Assembly (NCBI RefSeq): GCF_020857975.1
Contig: NZ_JACWUO010000005.1
Location: forward strand, 1 to 64,000
Direction of reading: 5' to 3'
From: Stenotrophomonas rhizophila
GTDB taxonomy: Bacteria; Pseudomonadota; Gammaproteobacteria; Xanthomonadales; Xanthomonadaceae
DNA: 64,000 bases
Positions 7,264 through 16,120 of the stretch are shown piece by piece. Within the stretch, counting starts at the first letter, position 1; every line of letters starts with the position of its first letter. Under the pieces are notes generated by a model that was not told the origin of the DNA, ran no database searches, and was given only the letters and a program-made list of their open reading frames with translations. Both the position numbers and the translations under genes were made by a program.

Positions 7264-9246
7264 TTAAGCCGCTTGTGGCACCCGCAGCGAGCGCACCAGC
7301 CCGCCGATGTCCACGATCAGCGAGACCCGGCCATCGCCTAGGATGGTGGCCCCGGACACGCCGCTGATGCGGCGGTAGTTGTTCTCGATGTTCTTGACTA
7401 CCACCTGCTGCTGGCCGACCAGTTCGTCCACTTCCAGCGCGATCTTCTGGCCATCGCCTTCGACCACCACCACCAGCGAATCATCGCGGGTGCGCCCGCC
7501 GAAGCCGTAGTACTCGCTCAGCGACAGGATCGGCAGGTATTCGCCGCGCACGCGCAGTACGCGGCCTTCGCCGGCCATGGTGCGCACGTCGTCGGGTTGC
7601 GGCTGCAGAGCTTCGAGCACGTAGGCCAGCGGCAGGATCACCGTTTCACCGGCCACCGACACGGTCATGCCGTCCAGGATGGCCAGGGTCAGCGGCAGCC
7701 GGATCAGCACGCGGGTGCCGTTGCCGGCGCGGCTTTCCAGTTGCACTTCGCCACCCAGCGCCTGGATGTTGCGCCGGACCACGTCCATGCCCACGCCGCG
7801 CCCGGACAGGTCGGTGACCGCATCGGCGGTGGAGAAGCCGGGCTGGAAGATCAGGTCCCAGACCTGTGCGTCGGTGGGGTTGTCGGGCACGCTCAGGCCG
7901 CGTTCCAGTGCCTTGGACAGGATCTTGTCGCGGTTCAGGCCGTAGCCGTCGTCGCTGACTTCGATCACGATATGCCCGCCCTGGTGCGAAGCGGCCAGGG
8001 TGATCGTGCCGGTCTCGTCCTTGCCGGCATCGCGGCGGACGTCGGGCATTTCCAGGCCGTGGTCGATCGAGTTGCGTACCAGGTGGACCAGCGGGTCGGC
8101 GATCTTTTCGATCAGGCCCTTGTCCAGTTCGGTGCCTTCGCCCAGCGTGCGCAGGCGCACCTGCTTGCCCAGCCGCGAGGACAGGTCGCGGACCAGGCGC
8201 GGGAAGCGCCGGAATACCGCGTCCACCGGCAGCATGCGCACGCCGATCACCGCTTCCTGCAGGTCGCGGGTATTGCGTTCGAGCAGGTCCAGGCCGGTCA
8301 GCAGCTGCTCGGCGTGGACCGGGTCCAGCGCATGGGAGACCTGCTTGAGCATGGCCTGGGTGATCACCAGTTCGCCGACCAGGTTGATCAGGGCATCCAC
8401 CTTTTCCACGGCGACGCGGATCGAGGTTTCCGCTTCATGCGCGGCGACGGCAGCGGGCGCTGCGGCAGGTGCGGCGCTGGCCGCTGCTGCCGGGGCGGCC
8501 ACGGCGGCGGCCGGGGCGCTGGTGGCCAGGCTCGGCGGTGCGGCCGGGCGGATGTCCAGTTCGCAGTCGTCCACTACCCAGGCGAAGGTGTCTTCAATCT
8601 TGCTGCGCGGCACCTTGCCGACCAGGCCAAGGTCCCAGGCCAGGTGCGCTTCGAGCGGGTCGAGTTGGTCGAAGCCGGGCAGGCGGTCCATGCGCGCGGC
8701 CACCTGCAGCGCGCCGAGGTGTTCCAGTTCGCGGATGATGCGCAGGGGGTCGTTGCCGCTCATGAACAGCGACGGCGCCGGCGCGAAGCCGATCTGCCAG
8801 GCTTCGGGGGTGTCATCGGCCTTGGCGGCGGCCGGTGCGGCGCTGGCCGCCACGGCCTGGCCGGACAGCACCGCTTCCAGGCGCGCCTTGATCGCGGCCA
8901 CCGCCTGCGGGTCGGCCGGCTGGCCGTGCTCGGCTTCGCGCAGCAGGGCGCGCAGCACGTCCACCGACGACAGCATGGCATCGACCGCGGTGGCTTCCAG
9001 CGCACGCTTGCCGGCGCGCAGTTCGTCCAGCAGGGTTTCCAGTACGTGGGTCAACGCGGCGATCGCGTCGAAGCCGAAGGTGCCGGCGCCGCCCTTGATC
9101 GAATGCGCGGCGCGGAACACCGAGTTGATGATCTCCGGGTCCTGCTGGCCCGATTCGAGCGCCAGCAGGCCAGCCTCCATCGCATCCAGCCCCTCGCGGC
9201 TTTCTTCAAAGAACGTGGCGTGGAAACGTTGCAGATCCATGCTCAT
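7264..9246 (-). CDS. cheA: Chemotaxis histidine kinase CheA (second system)
   Basis: 660 aa cytoplasmic kinase. An HPt domain (residues 1-105) has the phospho-accepting His48 in AAHSIKGGAGTFGF. An alanine-rich linker follows, then a globular P2-like region (about 155-235), a second Ala/Pro linker, the P3 dimerisation helices (ETSIRVAVEKVDALINLVGE), a P4 ATPase with N box (HLVRNSIDHGLE) and G boxes (DDGYGLN, GRGVGMDVVRR), and a C-terminal CheW-like P5. All catalytic motifs are present. Upstream are a cheY (57 bp away) and a STAS gene with a FliA-type promoter before them, so the three probably form one transcript. It differs in domain layout from CheA at 14308-16119, so two kinases share this island. 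Confidence 0.96.
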   Translation of the reverse strand: MSMDLQRFHATFFEESREGLDAMEAGLLALESGQQDPEIINSVFRAAHSIKGGAGTFGFDAIAALTHVLETLLDELRAGKRALEATAVDAMLSSVDVLRALLREAEHGQPADPQAVAAIKARLEAVLSGQAVAASAAPAAAKADDTPEAWQIGFAPAPSLFMSGNDPLRIIRELEHLGALQVAARMDRLPGFDQLDPLEAHLAWDLGLVGKVPRSKIEDTFAWVVDDCELDIRPAAPPSLATSAPAAAVAAPAAAASAAPAAAPAAVAAHEAETSIRVAVEKVDALINLVGELVITQAMLKQVSHALDPVHAEQLLTGLDLLERNTRDLQEAVIGVRMLPVDAVFRRFPRLVRDLSSRLGKQVRLRTLGEGTELDKGLIEKIADPLVHLVRNSIDHGLEMPDVRRDAGKDETGTITLAASHQGGHIVIEVSDDGYGLNRDKILSKALERGLSVPDNPTDAQVWDLIFQPGFSTADAVTDLSGRGVGMDVVRRNIQALGGEVQLESRAGNGTRVLIRLPLTLAILDGMTVSVAGETVILPLAYVLEALQPQPDDVRTMAGEGRVLRVRGEYLPILSLSEYYGFGGRTRDDSLVVVVEGDGQKIALEVDELVGQQQVVVKNIENNYRRISGVSGATILGDGRVSLIVDIGGLVRSLRVPQAA

Positions 9247-9303
9247 GGGGCGTGGGGTCCGGTTGCGGGAAAGGGAAGGGTGGAGCGGTGAACGGTGCGG
9301 GGA

Positions 9304-9669
9304 TCAGCCCAGCACTTTCTGCACGGTGGCGACCAGCTGTTCGGGGTTGAACGGCTTGACCAGCCAGCCGGTGGCACCGGCGGCCTTGCCTTCGGATTTC
9401 TTGTCGGCGGCCGATTCGGTGGTCAGCATCAGCATCGGGACGAACTTGTAGTCCGGCAGCTGGCGCAGTTCGCGGATCAGCGAGATGCCGTCCATGTTGG
9501 GCATGTTGACGTCGGTGACCACCGCGTTGAAGCGCTGGCCCTTGGCCCGGCCCAGGGCGACGGCACCGTCTTCGGCTTCTTCGACGGAAAAGCCGGCCGA
9601 GGTGAGGGCGAAAGAGACCATCTGGCGCATCGACGCCGAGTCGTCCACCACCAGGATACGTGCGCTCAT
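9304..9669 (-). CDS. CheY-like single-domain response regulator
   Basis: 121 aa receiver domain with no output domain. Asp9/Asp10, the phospho-acceptor Asp53 (VVTDVNMP), the Thr near 84 and Lys105 (GWLVKPF) are all in place. Its ATG overlaps the STAS stop (ATGA at 9666-9669), so translation is coupled, and cheA follows after 57 bp. The most likely phosphodonor is that adjacent CheA. Its sequence is less like enteric CheY than the one at 17004-17396, so it may signal to something other than FliM. Confidence 0.95.
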   Translation of the reverse strand: MSARILVVDDSASMRQMVSFALTSAGFSVEEAEDGAVALGRAKGQRFNAVVTDVNMPNMDGISLIRELRQLPDYKFVPMLMLTTESAADKKSEGKAAGATGWLVKPFNPEQLVATVQKVLG

Positions 9670-9974
9670 GCCGGGTTCTCCACAGATTTCAGGTTGTCAT
9701 GGGGTGCATCCAGGCCCAGGGCCTGGGTGACGCCGAGCAGGCGCGCGGCGTCACGGAAGGTGGCAGTGCAGGCGTCGAATGCGGTCCGGTGGCCTGCCTG
9801 GTGGCGGGCGTGGACGAAGGCGCACAGGACCTGCATTGCCGCGGTATGGATACGACTGACTTCGCTGGCATCCAGCGTCAGTTGCCCGGGCTGGTCCACC
9901 AAGGGGGCCAGTCGGGTTTTGAGCTCGGTGCTGGTCTCGATGCCGAGATCACCACCCAGGGCCACAGTGCTCAT
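9666..9974 (-). CDS. STAS-domain protein (anti-anti-sigma type)
   Basis: 102 aa from the ATG at 9972-9974 (MSTVALGG). It is a lone STAS domain. The LDASEVSRIHTAAMQVL stretch aligns with the loop that holds the phosphorylatable Ser in SpoIIAA-type proteins; here the segment has Ser and Thr but not the classic DSSG. Such proteins often sit at the head of alternative chemosensory operons, where they may be phosphorylation-controlled partners. It is first in a STAS-cheY-cheA operon under a near-consensus FliA promoter. The frame extends 14 codons upstream, but into the promoter spacer, so the shorter start is chosen. Confidence 0.88.
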   Translation of the reverse strand: MSTVALGGDLGIETSTELKTRLAPLVDQPGQLTLDASEVSRIHTAAMQVLCAFVHARHQAGHRTAFDACTATFRDAARLLGVTQALGLDAPHDNLKSVENPA

Positions 9975-10004
9975 TGTTGCTCCGGACAAACGGTTCCGAG
10001 GTTT

Positions 10005-10031
10005 ATAACGGCCCATTTCGCCAAACCTTTA
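10005..10031 (-). promoter_or_regulatory. FliA (sigma28) promoter of STAS-cheY-cheA
   Basis: The minus strand reads TAAA (10028-10031), exactly 15 nt, GCCGTTAT (10005-10012). It lies 31-57 bp before the STAS start. Confidence 0.85.
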
Positions 10032-10080
10032 GGGGGCCTTTGCTGGTAGCGCCGGGTTCTGCCTGGCTACCGCCGCTTTG

Positions 10081-10139
10081 GTAGTGCCGGCCGCTGGCCG
10101 GATCCTCATGAAGCCAGGGCAGGTCATGAAGCCAGGGCA
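10081..10139. repeat. Single SMAG-type REP and a short direct repeat
   Basis: A GTAG-headed palindrome (10081-10102) is followed by two direct copies of ATGAAGCCAGGGCAGG at about 10107 and 10125. Confidence 0.7.
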
Positions 10140-10146
10140 GGATCAA

Positions 10147-10533
10147 ATGCGTTTCGTGCCCCTCCGGGGCGCGAGTCACTTTCTGATGGCGCACATCCCT
10201 GTGCGCCACCCTACGGGCCAGCTACGCTGTTCCGCGCCGCTCCTGCGGCGCTGGTGCTCGTGCAAGAAAGTAACCAAAGAACACGCCCCCGTCCGCTCGC
10301 CGTCGGGCTGCGCCCGCCGGTGCCCTGTGCTTCTCGCGTCATCGGGGACGGCGCGGAACTCGCTGCGCTCGCGCCACCAGACCAGCGGGCGCCGGAGGTT
10401 CCAACGCGTTGCCACGCGCCCATGTGTTGCCGCGCAGCCCTCAGCACGCTTCATGCTTGGCCCGCGCCTCACAGCAACAGCAACAGCAACAGCCGCCGGG
10501 CCGGGATTCACCGATCAATGCCGCATGCCGGTG
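10147..10533. other. Gene-free spacer with a dispersed-repeat signature and a hexanucleotide SSR
   Basis: No credible gene. It contains GAGTCACTTTCT and, about 90 bp on, the inverted GAAAGTAACCAAAGAACACG. This pair resembles a dispersed intergenic element seen in several gammaproteobacteria, though I cannot name it. At 10471-10492 there are nearly four copies of CAACAG. Nothing else was seen. Confidence 0.5.
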
Positions 10534-11703
10534 TCAATTCAACAGCTGCGTGGCATCGAGCAGGATCATCGGCTGGGCGGTGACGCGCGCGACGCCGCGG
10601 AACAGGTCGTTGGAGATCTGGCAGATGCGGGCGGTGTCGGGCGGTTCGATCTGGGATTCGGTGAGGTTGGCTACGTCCTCCACCGCCGACACGCGCAGGC
10701 CCATGGTCTCGCCATCTTCTTCCAGCACTACGATGCGGGTGTTGGCATCGTCCTGGGCCGGGCCGGCGCCGAGGTGGATGCCCAGGTCCATCACCGGCAC
10801 CACCTGGCCGCGCAGGTTCATGATGCCCAGCATCGCCGCCGCGGTGCCGCGTAGCGGCAGCAGCGGCACCGGCAGCACCACTTCCTGCACCTTCAGCAGT
10901 TCCAGCGCATAGGCCTGGGCGCCGCAACGCAGGCGCAGCCAGCGCGTGGTGCGCTCGCTGGCGCGGCGGTTCTCGCGCGGGCTGGAGGCCGGATTGTGCG
11001 CCTGCGCCTGCAATTCCTGCCAGCTGCCCGGGCGGGTGTGCGCCGGCGCGGCGGTGCGGGCGCTGGGCGCGCTCATCGGCAGCGCCGCCGGCAAGGCGCG
11101 CGCCATGGGCGCCGGCGCCGGGCGCACGGCAGGAGCCGGTGCGGCTGCGGCGATGACCGGGGCGGGGGTGTCGTGGATGACCTCGTCGGGCAGGTCGTCC
11201 CAGCCGGGGCGTGCATCGCTGGTGGCGTCGGCGGCCATGACCGGGCCGAGCGCGGGGTCGTTCATCAATTCGTCGAGCAGGGCCAGGTTGGCCGGGGAGC
11301 CGGGCGCGGTCGGACTGTCGTGCGCGATGACCACGGCCTCGACCGGTGGGCCGAGCGCGGGGTCGTTCATCAGTTCGTCGAGCAGGGCCAGGTTGGCTGG
11401 CGTTCCGGGCGCGGTCGGGCTGTCGTGCGCGATGGCAACGGTCTCGACCGGTGGGTCGAGCGCCGAATCGTTCATTCGTTCTTTGAGCACGGCCGCGTCA
11501 GCCGAGCATGGCGCGGCGTCACCTTCCGGCGACGGCGCGAATTCGGCGCTGATCGCCAGGGCGACGCCTTCGGCTTCGGCCTCATCCTGCGCGACCACGG
11601 CCGCGGCCGGGGCGGCGGATATCTCCAGCGGCGCGGCGACATCCGGCACGGCATCGCCCAGCAGCTGTTCCAGATAGTCGTCCAGTACGCCGACGGTGCT
11701 CAT
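10534..11703 (-). CDS. parP: ParP-like CheW-domain protein with repeat-containing N-terminus
   Basis: 389 aa. The last 140 residues form a CheW-like domain (RCGAQAYALELLKVQEV, LGIMNLRGQVVPVMDL). The first 250 are low-complexity Ala/Pro-rich and include a 35-aa repeat. An extended CheW-like protein directly after a ParA-type ATPase is the arrangement of ParP/ParC, which place chemosensory arrays at the flagellated pole: the C-terminal domain inserts into arrays and the N-terminal part binds ParC. ATG 11701-11703 is chosen because it forms an ATGA overlap with the stop of parC. The alternative is a plain CheW with an extension, but gene order favours ParP. Confidence 0.85.
   Translation of the reverse strand: MSTVGVLDDYLEQLLGDAVPDVAAPLEISAAPAAAVVAQDEAEAEGVALAISAEFAPSPEGDAAPCSADAAVLKERMNDSALDPPVETVAIAHDSPTAPGTPANLALLDELMNDPALGPPVEAVVIAHDSPTAPGSPANLALLDELMNDPALGPVMAADATSDARPGWDDLPDEVIHDTPAPVIAAAAPAPAVRPAPAPMARALPAALPMSAPSARTAAPAHTRPGSWQELQAQAHNPASSPRENRRASERTTRWLRLRCGAQAYALELLKVQEVVLPVPLLPLRGTAAAMLGIMNLRGQVVPVMDLGIHLGAGPAQDDANTRIVVLEEDGETMGLRVSAVEDVANLTESQIEPPDTARICQISNDLFRGVARVTAQPMILLDATQLLN
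11243..11490 (-). repeat. 105-bp (35-aa) tandem repeat inside parP
   Basis: Units begin near 11243, 11348 and 11453. They encode DELMNDPALGPPVEAVVIAH-type segments with DSPTAPGSPANLALL between. The first two units are nearly identical in DNA; the third has diverged. Confidence 0.85.
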
Positions 11704-12482
11704 GCCGCGCGCCCCATCTGCAGCGCGTCGTCGGCCAGGATCCATTCCAGCGCGCGGCGGTAGGCGGCCAGGCCGCGGCCGGGGTAGTCCTCCGACTGCG
11801 GCGGCACGGTCAGGCTGGCCGCGTTGCAGATGCGGGTGTCCACCGGGATCGCGTCTTCCCAGACCCGGTGGCCGTGCTTGTCCTGCATCAGCTTGACCGT
11901 TTCGTTGCCGGCGCGGGTGCGGCGGTCGAACAGGGTCGGCAGGATCGACATCGGCAGCGGGCGGCGGCGCGAGCGTTCGACCATTTCGCCGGTGCGGACC
12001 ATGCCATCCAGCCCGTGCAGGGCCAGCGGTTCGGCCTGGGTGGGAATGACCAGGCGGTCGGCGGCGGCCAGCGCGTTGATCATCAGCAGGCCCAGGGTGG
12101 GCGCGCAGTCCAGCAGGATGTAGTCGTGCTGCCCTTGGTGGCGGGCCAGCGCGTGCTGCAGCGCCAGGCCGAGGCCGGGCTGGTTGGCGCTGCGCCGTTC
12201 CAGGGTGGCAAGCGCCGCCTGCGCGCAGACGTAGTCCAGCCCGGGGATATCGCTGCGGTGGGCCAGCGTGGACAGCTCGGCCGGCGGGGTGGCGAACAGT
12301 TCCAGCACGCCCGACGGCGGCGGATCCAGCGGCACGCCGAAGGCGCGGGTCAGCGAGGAATGCGGATCGAGGTCGATCAACAACACGCGGTGGCCCAGCG
12401 TGGCCAGGCCACGGCCGAGGGCCAGGCTGGTGGTGGTCTTGCCCACGCCGCCTTTCTGATTGGCGATTGCCCAGATGCGCAT
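11700..12482 (-). CDS. parC: ParA-family ATPase ParC for polar array placement
   Basis: 260 aa. Deviant Walker A KGGVGKTT at residues 10-17, Walker A' region LLIDLDPHSS, and Walker B LLDCAPTLG. The short N-terminus without a DNA-binding HTH separates it from plasmid ParA regulators and fits the chemotaxis ParC group (also annotated Soj). Together with ParP it tethers arrays to the cell pole. It overlaps parP by ATGA, and motD lies 4 bp upstream, so parC is translated from the motC-motD-parC-parP message. Confidence 0.92.
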   Translation of the reverse strand: MRIWAIANQKGGVGKTTTSLALGRGLATLGHRVLLIDLDPHSSLTRAFGVPLDPPPSGVLELFATPPAELSTLAHRSDIPGLDYVCAQAALATLERRSANQPGLGLALQHALARHQGQHDYILLDCAPTLGLLMINALAAADRLVIPTQAEPLALHGLDGMVRTGEMVERSRRRPLPMSILPTLFDRRTRAGNETVKLMQDKHGHRVWEDAIPVDTRICNAASLTVPPQSEDYPGRGLAAYRRALEWILADDALQMGRAA

Positions 12483-12486
12483 CGGT

Positions 12487-13455
12487 TCAGTCCTTCATTG
12501 CAGGGGGAGCGGCGGCGCCAACGTGGCTGCCGGCCGGGGTGAGACGTTCGGACCGTGGGTCGGAACCAATGGGGGCGACGGGGGCGTCGGCGGTGAGCTG
12601 CGGGCCGATCGGGTCCACGCCCTGGGCGGTATCGGCCAGGATGATCACCATCACCCGCCGGTTGCGGTTGCGGCCTTCGGCGCTGGCATTGTCTTCGCGC
12701 GGGCGGAACTGGCCGTAGCCGACCATCGCCAGCCGCGACGGCTGCAGGCCCTGGTCGGCGAACAGGTGCACCACGCTGGCCGCGCGCCCGGCCGAGAGTT
12801 CCCAGTTGGACGGGAACAGCGCGGTGGCGATCGGGATGTTGTCGGTATGGCCTTCCACGCGCACCCCGTTGGGCGCATCGCGCAGGACCTGGGCCAGCTT
12901 GGAGAGCGTGTCGCGCGCATGCACGTCCAGCGTGGCCGAGCCGGTCGGGAACAGGATGTCGCTGTTGATCTCCACCTCGATCCACAGTTCGGTGCGGCGC
13001 ACGGTGATCATGCCGCGCTCGATCAGCGGGGCCAGGGTGGCGGTGAGCTTGTCGGCGATGGTGTTGAGCTGGCGCTCGGCGCGCTGCAGCTGTTCCTGGT
13101 TGCGCACCGAGACCGGCATGCGCATCTGCGCGGCCATCGCCGGCAGCAGGGTAGGGTCGTTGGACGGCGCCGGCGCGGCCGGGCCGACCCGGTTGCCGGC
13201 CTTGATCACAGAAGGGCTGTCCCAGCCGCCGCCCTGTACCTGCTGGTTGCCGACCTGGACCGGGTTGATGGTGCGCGGCGCGCCGCCGAAGGCGGTGGTC
13301 AGCGCATCGGCCATGACCCGGTACTTGCCCTCGTTGAGCGAGGAAATGGCATACATCACCACGAAAAACGCGAGCAGCAACGTCATCAGGTCGGCGTACG
13401 GAATCGCCCAGGCCTCATGGTTGGCATGCTCTTCGTGGTGCTTGCGACGGGCCAT
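12487..13455 (-). CDS. motD: Flagellar stator protein MotD (MotB family)
   Basis: 322 aa. A short cytoplasmic tail (MARRKHHEEHANHEAW) precedes one membrane helix (about residues 17-40) with the plug-proximal AIPYADLMTLLLAFFVVMYA, which holds the proton-accepting Asp of the stator channel. After a periplasmic linker, an OmpA/MotB peptidoglycan-binding domain follows (about 160-275) with VEGHTDNIPI, NWELSAGRA and NRRVMVII. The C-terminal 45 residues are extra and Pro-rich. It is paired with motC 1 bp upstream. In Pseudomonas and Xanthomonas the MotCD pair is a second proton-driven stator used for swarming and high-load rotation; a separate motAB would be elsewhere. Confidence 0.95.
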   Translation of the reverse strand: MARRKHHEEHANHEAWAIPYADLMTLLLAFFVVMYAISSLNEGKYRVMADALTTAFGGAPRTINPVQVGNQQVQGGGWDSPSVIKAGNRVGPAAPAPSNDPTLLPAMAAQMRMPVSVRNQEQLQRAERQLNTIADKLTATLAPLIERGMITVRRTELWIEVEINSDILFPTGSATLDVHARDTLSKLAQVLRDAPNGVRVEGHTDNIPIATALFPSNWELSAGRAASVVHLFADQGLQPSRLAMVGYGQFRPREDNASAEGRNRNRRVMVIILADTAQGVDPIGPQLTADAPVAPIGSDPRSERLTPAGSHVGAAAPPAMKD

Positions 13456-13456
13456 G

Positions 13457-14197
13457 TCAGTGCAGGAATCCGGACAGGTTGGTTTCGATGTTGCGCGGGT
13501 TTTCGCCCTGGGCGATGGAGATCAGCCCTTCGATGATCATTTCGCGGTCGCGGCTGTTGTGCTGGATCACGCTCTTGAGCTTGGCCGACACCGGCAGGAA
13601 CAGCAGGTTGGCCGAGGCGATGCCGTAGATGGTGGCGGTGAACGCCGCGGCGATGCCGTGGCCGAGCTTGCTCGGGTCGGCCAGGTTCTTCATCACTGCG
13701 ATCAGGCCCAGTACCGCGCCGATGATGCCCAGCGTCGGCGCATAGATGCCCATGCCCTCGAACACCTTGGAGGCGGCCAGGTCCTGGTGTTCCTGGCTGC
13801 TCAGTTCGATTTCCATCATGTGCCGGATGGTTTCCGGCTCGACGCCGTCGACCAGCAGCTGCAGTCCCTTGCGCAGGAACGGATCGTCCTGCGCCTCGAC
13901 CTGGCCCTCCAGGCCCAGCAGGCCCTGGCGGCGGGCGATGTTGCTCCACTCCACGATCTGGCGGATCAGCGCGTGGCGGTCGCTGCTGGGCGGCAGGATC
14001 ACCCAGCGCACGATCCGGAAGGCGTGCTTGAACACGGCCGGGGAGGTGTGCAGCAGGATCGAGGCGATGGTGCCGACGATGACGATCACGAAGGCGGCCG
14101 GCGACCACAGCGACGCCAGACCGGCTCCCTTGAGGATGCTGCCGCCGACCAGCGAAGCCAGGGCGAGGAAAAGTCCAATGAGGCTGAGTCTGTCCAT
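13457..14197 (-). CDS. motC: Flagellar stator protein MotC (MotA family)
   Basis: 246 aa with four predicted membrane segments: two near the N-terminus (about 4-24 and 33-52) and two after a large cytoplasmic loop (about 148-170 and 180-205). The loop carries the charged residues that touch FliG. PTLGIIGAVLGLI and TATIYGIASANLLFLP are the conserved MotA/TolQ/ExbB segments, including the channel Thr and Pro. It starts at ATG 14195-14197, 110 bp after cheA. In pseudomonads a cheB lies between cheA and motC; here it is absent. Confidence 0.95.
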   Translation of the reverse strand: MDRLSLIGLFLALASLVGGSILKGAGLASLWSPAAFVIVIVGTIASILLHTSPAVFKHAFRIVRWVILPPSSDRHALIRQIVEWSNIARRQGLLGLEGQVEAQDDPFLRKGLQLLVDGVEPETIRHMMEIELSSQEHQDLAASKVFEGMGIYAPTLGIIGAVLGLIAVMKNLADPSKLGHGIAAAFTATIYGIASANLLFLPVSAKLKSVIQHNSRDREMIIEGLISIAQGENPRNIETNLSGFLH

Positions 14198-14307
14198 GGG
14201 TCCGTTATCGGCTTGCGTGAAGGGGACTTGAGACGCCGACCGGGAGAGGCGTTGCGGCGGTCACACGTTTGGGGCGATTCGAGGCCGCCGGGAACACCCG
14301 GCCCGCC

Positions 14308-16119
14308 TCAGCGAAGGCCATCCACATCCAGGATCAGCGACATCCGGCCGTCGCCGATCAGGGTGGCCCCGGCGTAGCCGCGCAGCCCACGCAGAGCCTT
14401 GGGCAGCGGCTTGATCACCACTTCCTCGCGGCCGCGCACCTGGTCCACCACCAGCCCGAAGCGGGCTTCGCCGGCCTGCAGCACCACGATGGTCAGCAGC
14501 GGGGAGGCGGCCGGTTCCACTGCCAGCCAGTGGCGCAGGTCCACCAGCGGCAGGGTGTGCGATTTGCGGTCGAGCACGGCGCGGCCGTCGAACCAGCCCA
14601 GCGAGGTGTTGGGCGCGTGCAGCACTTCCATCACCCGGGCCAGCGGCAGCGCGTAGACGTCCTCGCCGGCCTGCACCAGCAGGGTGGGCAGGATCGCCAG
14701 GGTCAGCGGCACGCGGATCAGGAAACGGCTGCCGCGGCCCAGTTCGGACTGGATCTGGATCTGGCCGCTGAGTTCGCGGATGCGCGACTGCACCACGTCC
14801 ATGCCCACGCCGCGGCCGGAGATGTCGGTGACTTCCTGCTTGGTGGAAAAACCGGGCAGGAACACCAGGTGCAGGCATTCCTCGCTGCTCAGGCGGGCGG
14901 CCGCCTCGGGGTCGATCAAGCCCTTTTCGCGGGCCTTCTGCCGCAGCCGCTCGGGGTCGATGCCGGCGCCGTCGTCCTGCACTTCGATGCTGACGTAGTC
15001 GCCTTCCTGTTGCGCCGACAGGCGCACGTGGCCGCTGCGCGGCTTGCCCTGGGCCTCGCGCAGGTCCGGGGTTTCCACGCCGTGGTCGATCGCGTTGCGC
15101 ACCAGGTGCACCAGCGGATCGGCCAGGGCCTCGACCAGGTTGCGGTCCAGTTCGGTTTCCGCGCCGACCAGCTCCAGTTCCACTTCCTTCTTCAGATTGC
15201 GGGCCACATCGCGGGCGACCTTGGGGAAGCGCGAGAACACCTTGCCGACCGGCTGCATGCGGGTACGCATCACCGCCGACTGCAGGCGCGCGGTGGCGAT
15301 GTCCAGGGTGGACACGGCGCGGTCGAGTTCCTCATCGTGCAGGCGCGCGCGCAGGGTCTTGAGCCGGTTGCGCGACAGCACCAGCTCGCCGATCAGGTTG
15401 ACGATCGCGTCCAGCCGCTTGGTGTCCACGCGCACGGTGTGTTCGGCTTCGGCCACCGGTTTGTTGGCGGCCGGCTTGGGGGCCGCGGCCGGCGCCGGCG
15501 CGCGCGGCGCGGCCGGCATGGCCGCCGGCGCCGCCTTGGCGCCGGGCACGGCGCCGCCATGCAGCTGGTCGAGCAGGGCTTCGAATTCGTCTTCGCCGAT
15601 CAGGCCGTCATCGGCCCTTTTCTTCGGCGCCACCGCGCTGGGTGCCGCGCCGCCGTGCAACTGGTCGAGCAGGTTCTCGAACTCGTCATCGGTGATCAGC
15701 TCACCGCCGGCCGCAGCGGCCACCGGCGCCGGCGTGGCCGGGCCGTTGACGTCGAACTGGGCGATCAGCTCCGGCGGGGCAAACCCCGGTTCGGTGCCGG
15801 CCGAGACCGCATCGAGCATGGACTGCAGGTAGTCCAGCGACTGCTGGGCGGCATCGAAGTGATGCGCCTGCAACGTGGCCTTGCCCGAACGGGCCATGCC
15901 CAGGGTTTCCTCGGCGGCATGGCACAGCTCGACCATGGCCTGGATGCCGAGGAAGCCGGCGCCGCCCTTGAGCGTGTGGAAGCCGCGGAACACCGCATTG
16001 AGCTGGTCGCTGTCCTGGGGCGACTGCTCCAGCGACACCAGCTGTTCGCCGAGCCGGTCCAGGATTTCCTGGGCCTCGAGGATGAAGTCGGCGGCAATAT
16101 CGTCTGGAACAGCGCTCAT
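14308..16119 (-). CDS. cheA: Chemotaxis histidine kinase CheA (main flagellar system)
   Basis: 603 aa. HPt with His48 in GFHTLKGGAGFLG, then a linker holding two close copies of a DEFExLLDQLHGG motif (about residues 175-215), P3 dimerisation helices (VRVDTKRLDAIVNLIGELV), the P4 kinase with HLVRNAIDHGVE, DDGAGI and GRGVGMDVVQSRI, and the CheW-like P5. There is no ordinary globular P2, so the two repeated motifs may be the CheY/CheZ docking sites, which is inference. It lies downstream of cheY-cheZ and upstream of motCD, the usual place for the kinase that controls the flagellar switch. Its start is next to a large palindrome that fills the cheZ-cheA gap, and its Shine-Dalgarno (GGAG) comes from that element. 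Confidence 0.97.
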   Translation of the reverse strand: MSAVPDDIAADFILEAQEILDRLGEQLVSLEQSPQDSDQLNAVFRGFHTLKGGAGFLGIQAMVELCHAAEETLGMARSGKATLQAHHFDAAQQSLDYLQSMLDAVSAGTEPGFAPPELIAQFDVNGPATPAPVAAAAGGELITDDEFENLLDQLHGGAAPSAVAPKKRADDGLIGEDEFEALLDQLHGGAVPGAKAAPAAMPAAPRAPAPAAAPKPAANKPVAEAEHTVRVDTKRLDAIVNLIGELVLSRNRLKTLRARLHDEELDRAVSTLDIATARLQSAVMRTRMQPVGKVFSRFPKVARDVARNLKKEVELELVGAETELDRNLVEALADPLVHLVRNAIDHGVETPDLREAQGKPRSGHVRLSAQQEGDYVSIEVQDDGAGIDPERLRQKAREKGLIDPEAAARLSSEECLHLVFLPGFSTKQEVTDISGRGVGMDVVQSRIRELSGQIQIQSELGRGSRFLIRVPLTLAILPTLLVQAGEDVYALPLARVMEVLHAPNTSLGWFDGRAVLDRKSHTLPLVDLRHWLAVEPAASPLLTIVVLQAGEARFGLVVDQVRGREEVVIKPLPKALRGLRGYAGATLIGDGRMSLILDVDGLR

Positions 16120-16120
16120 A

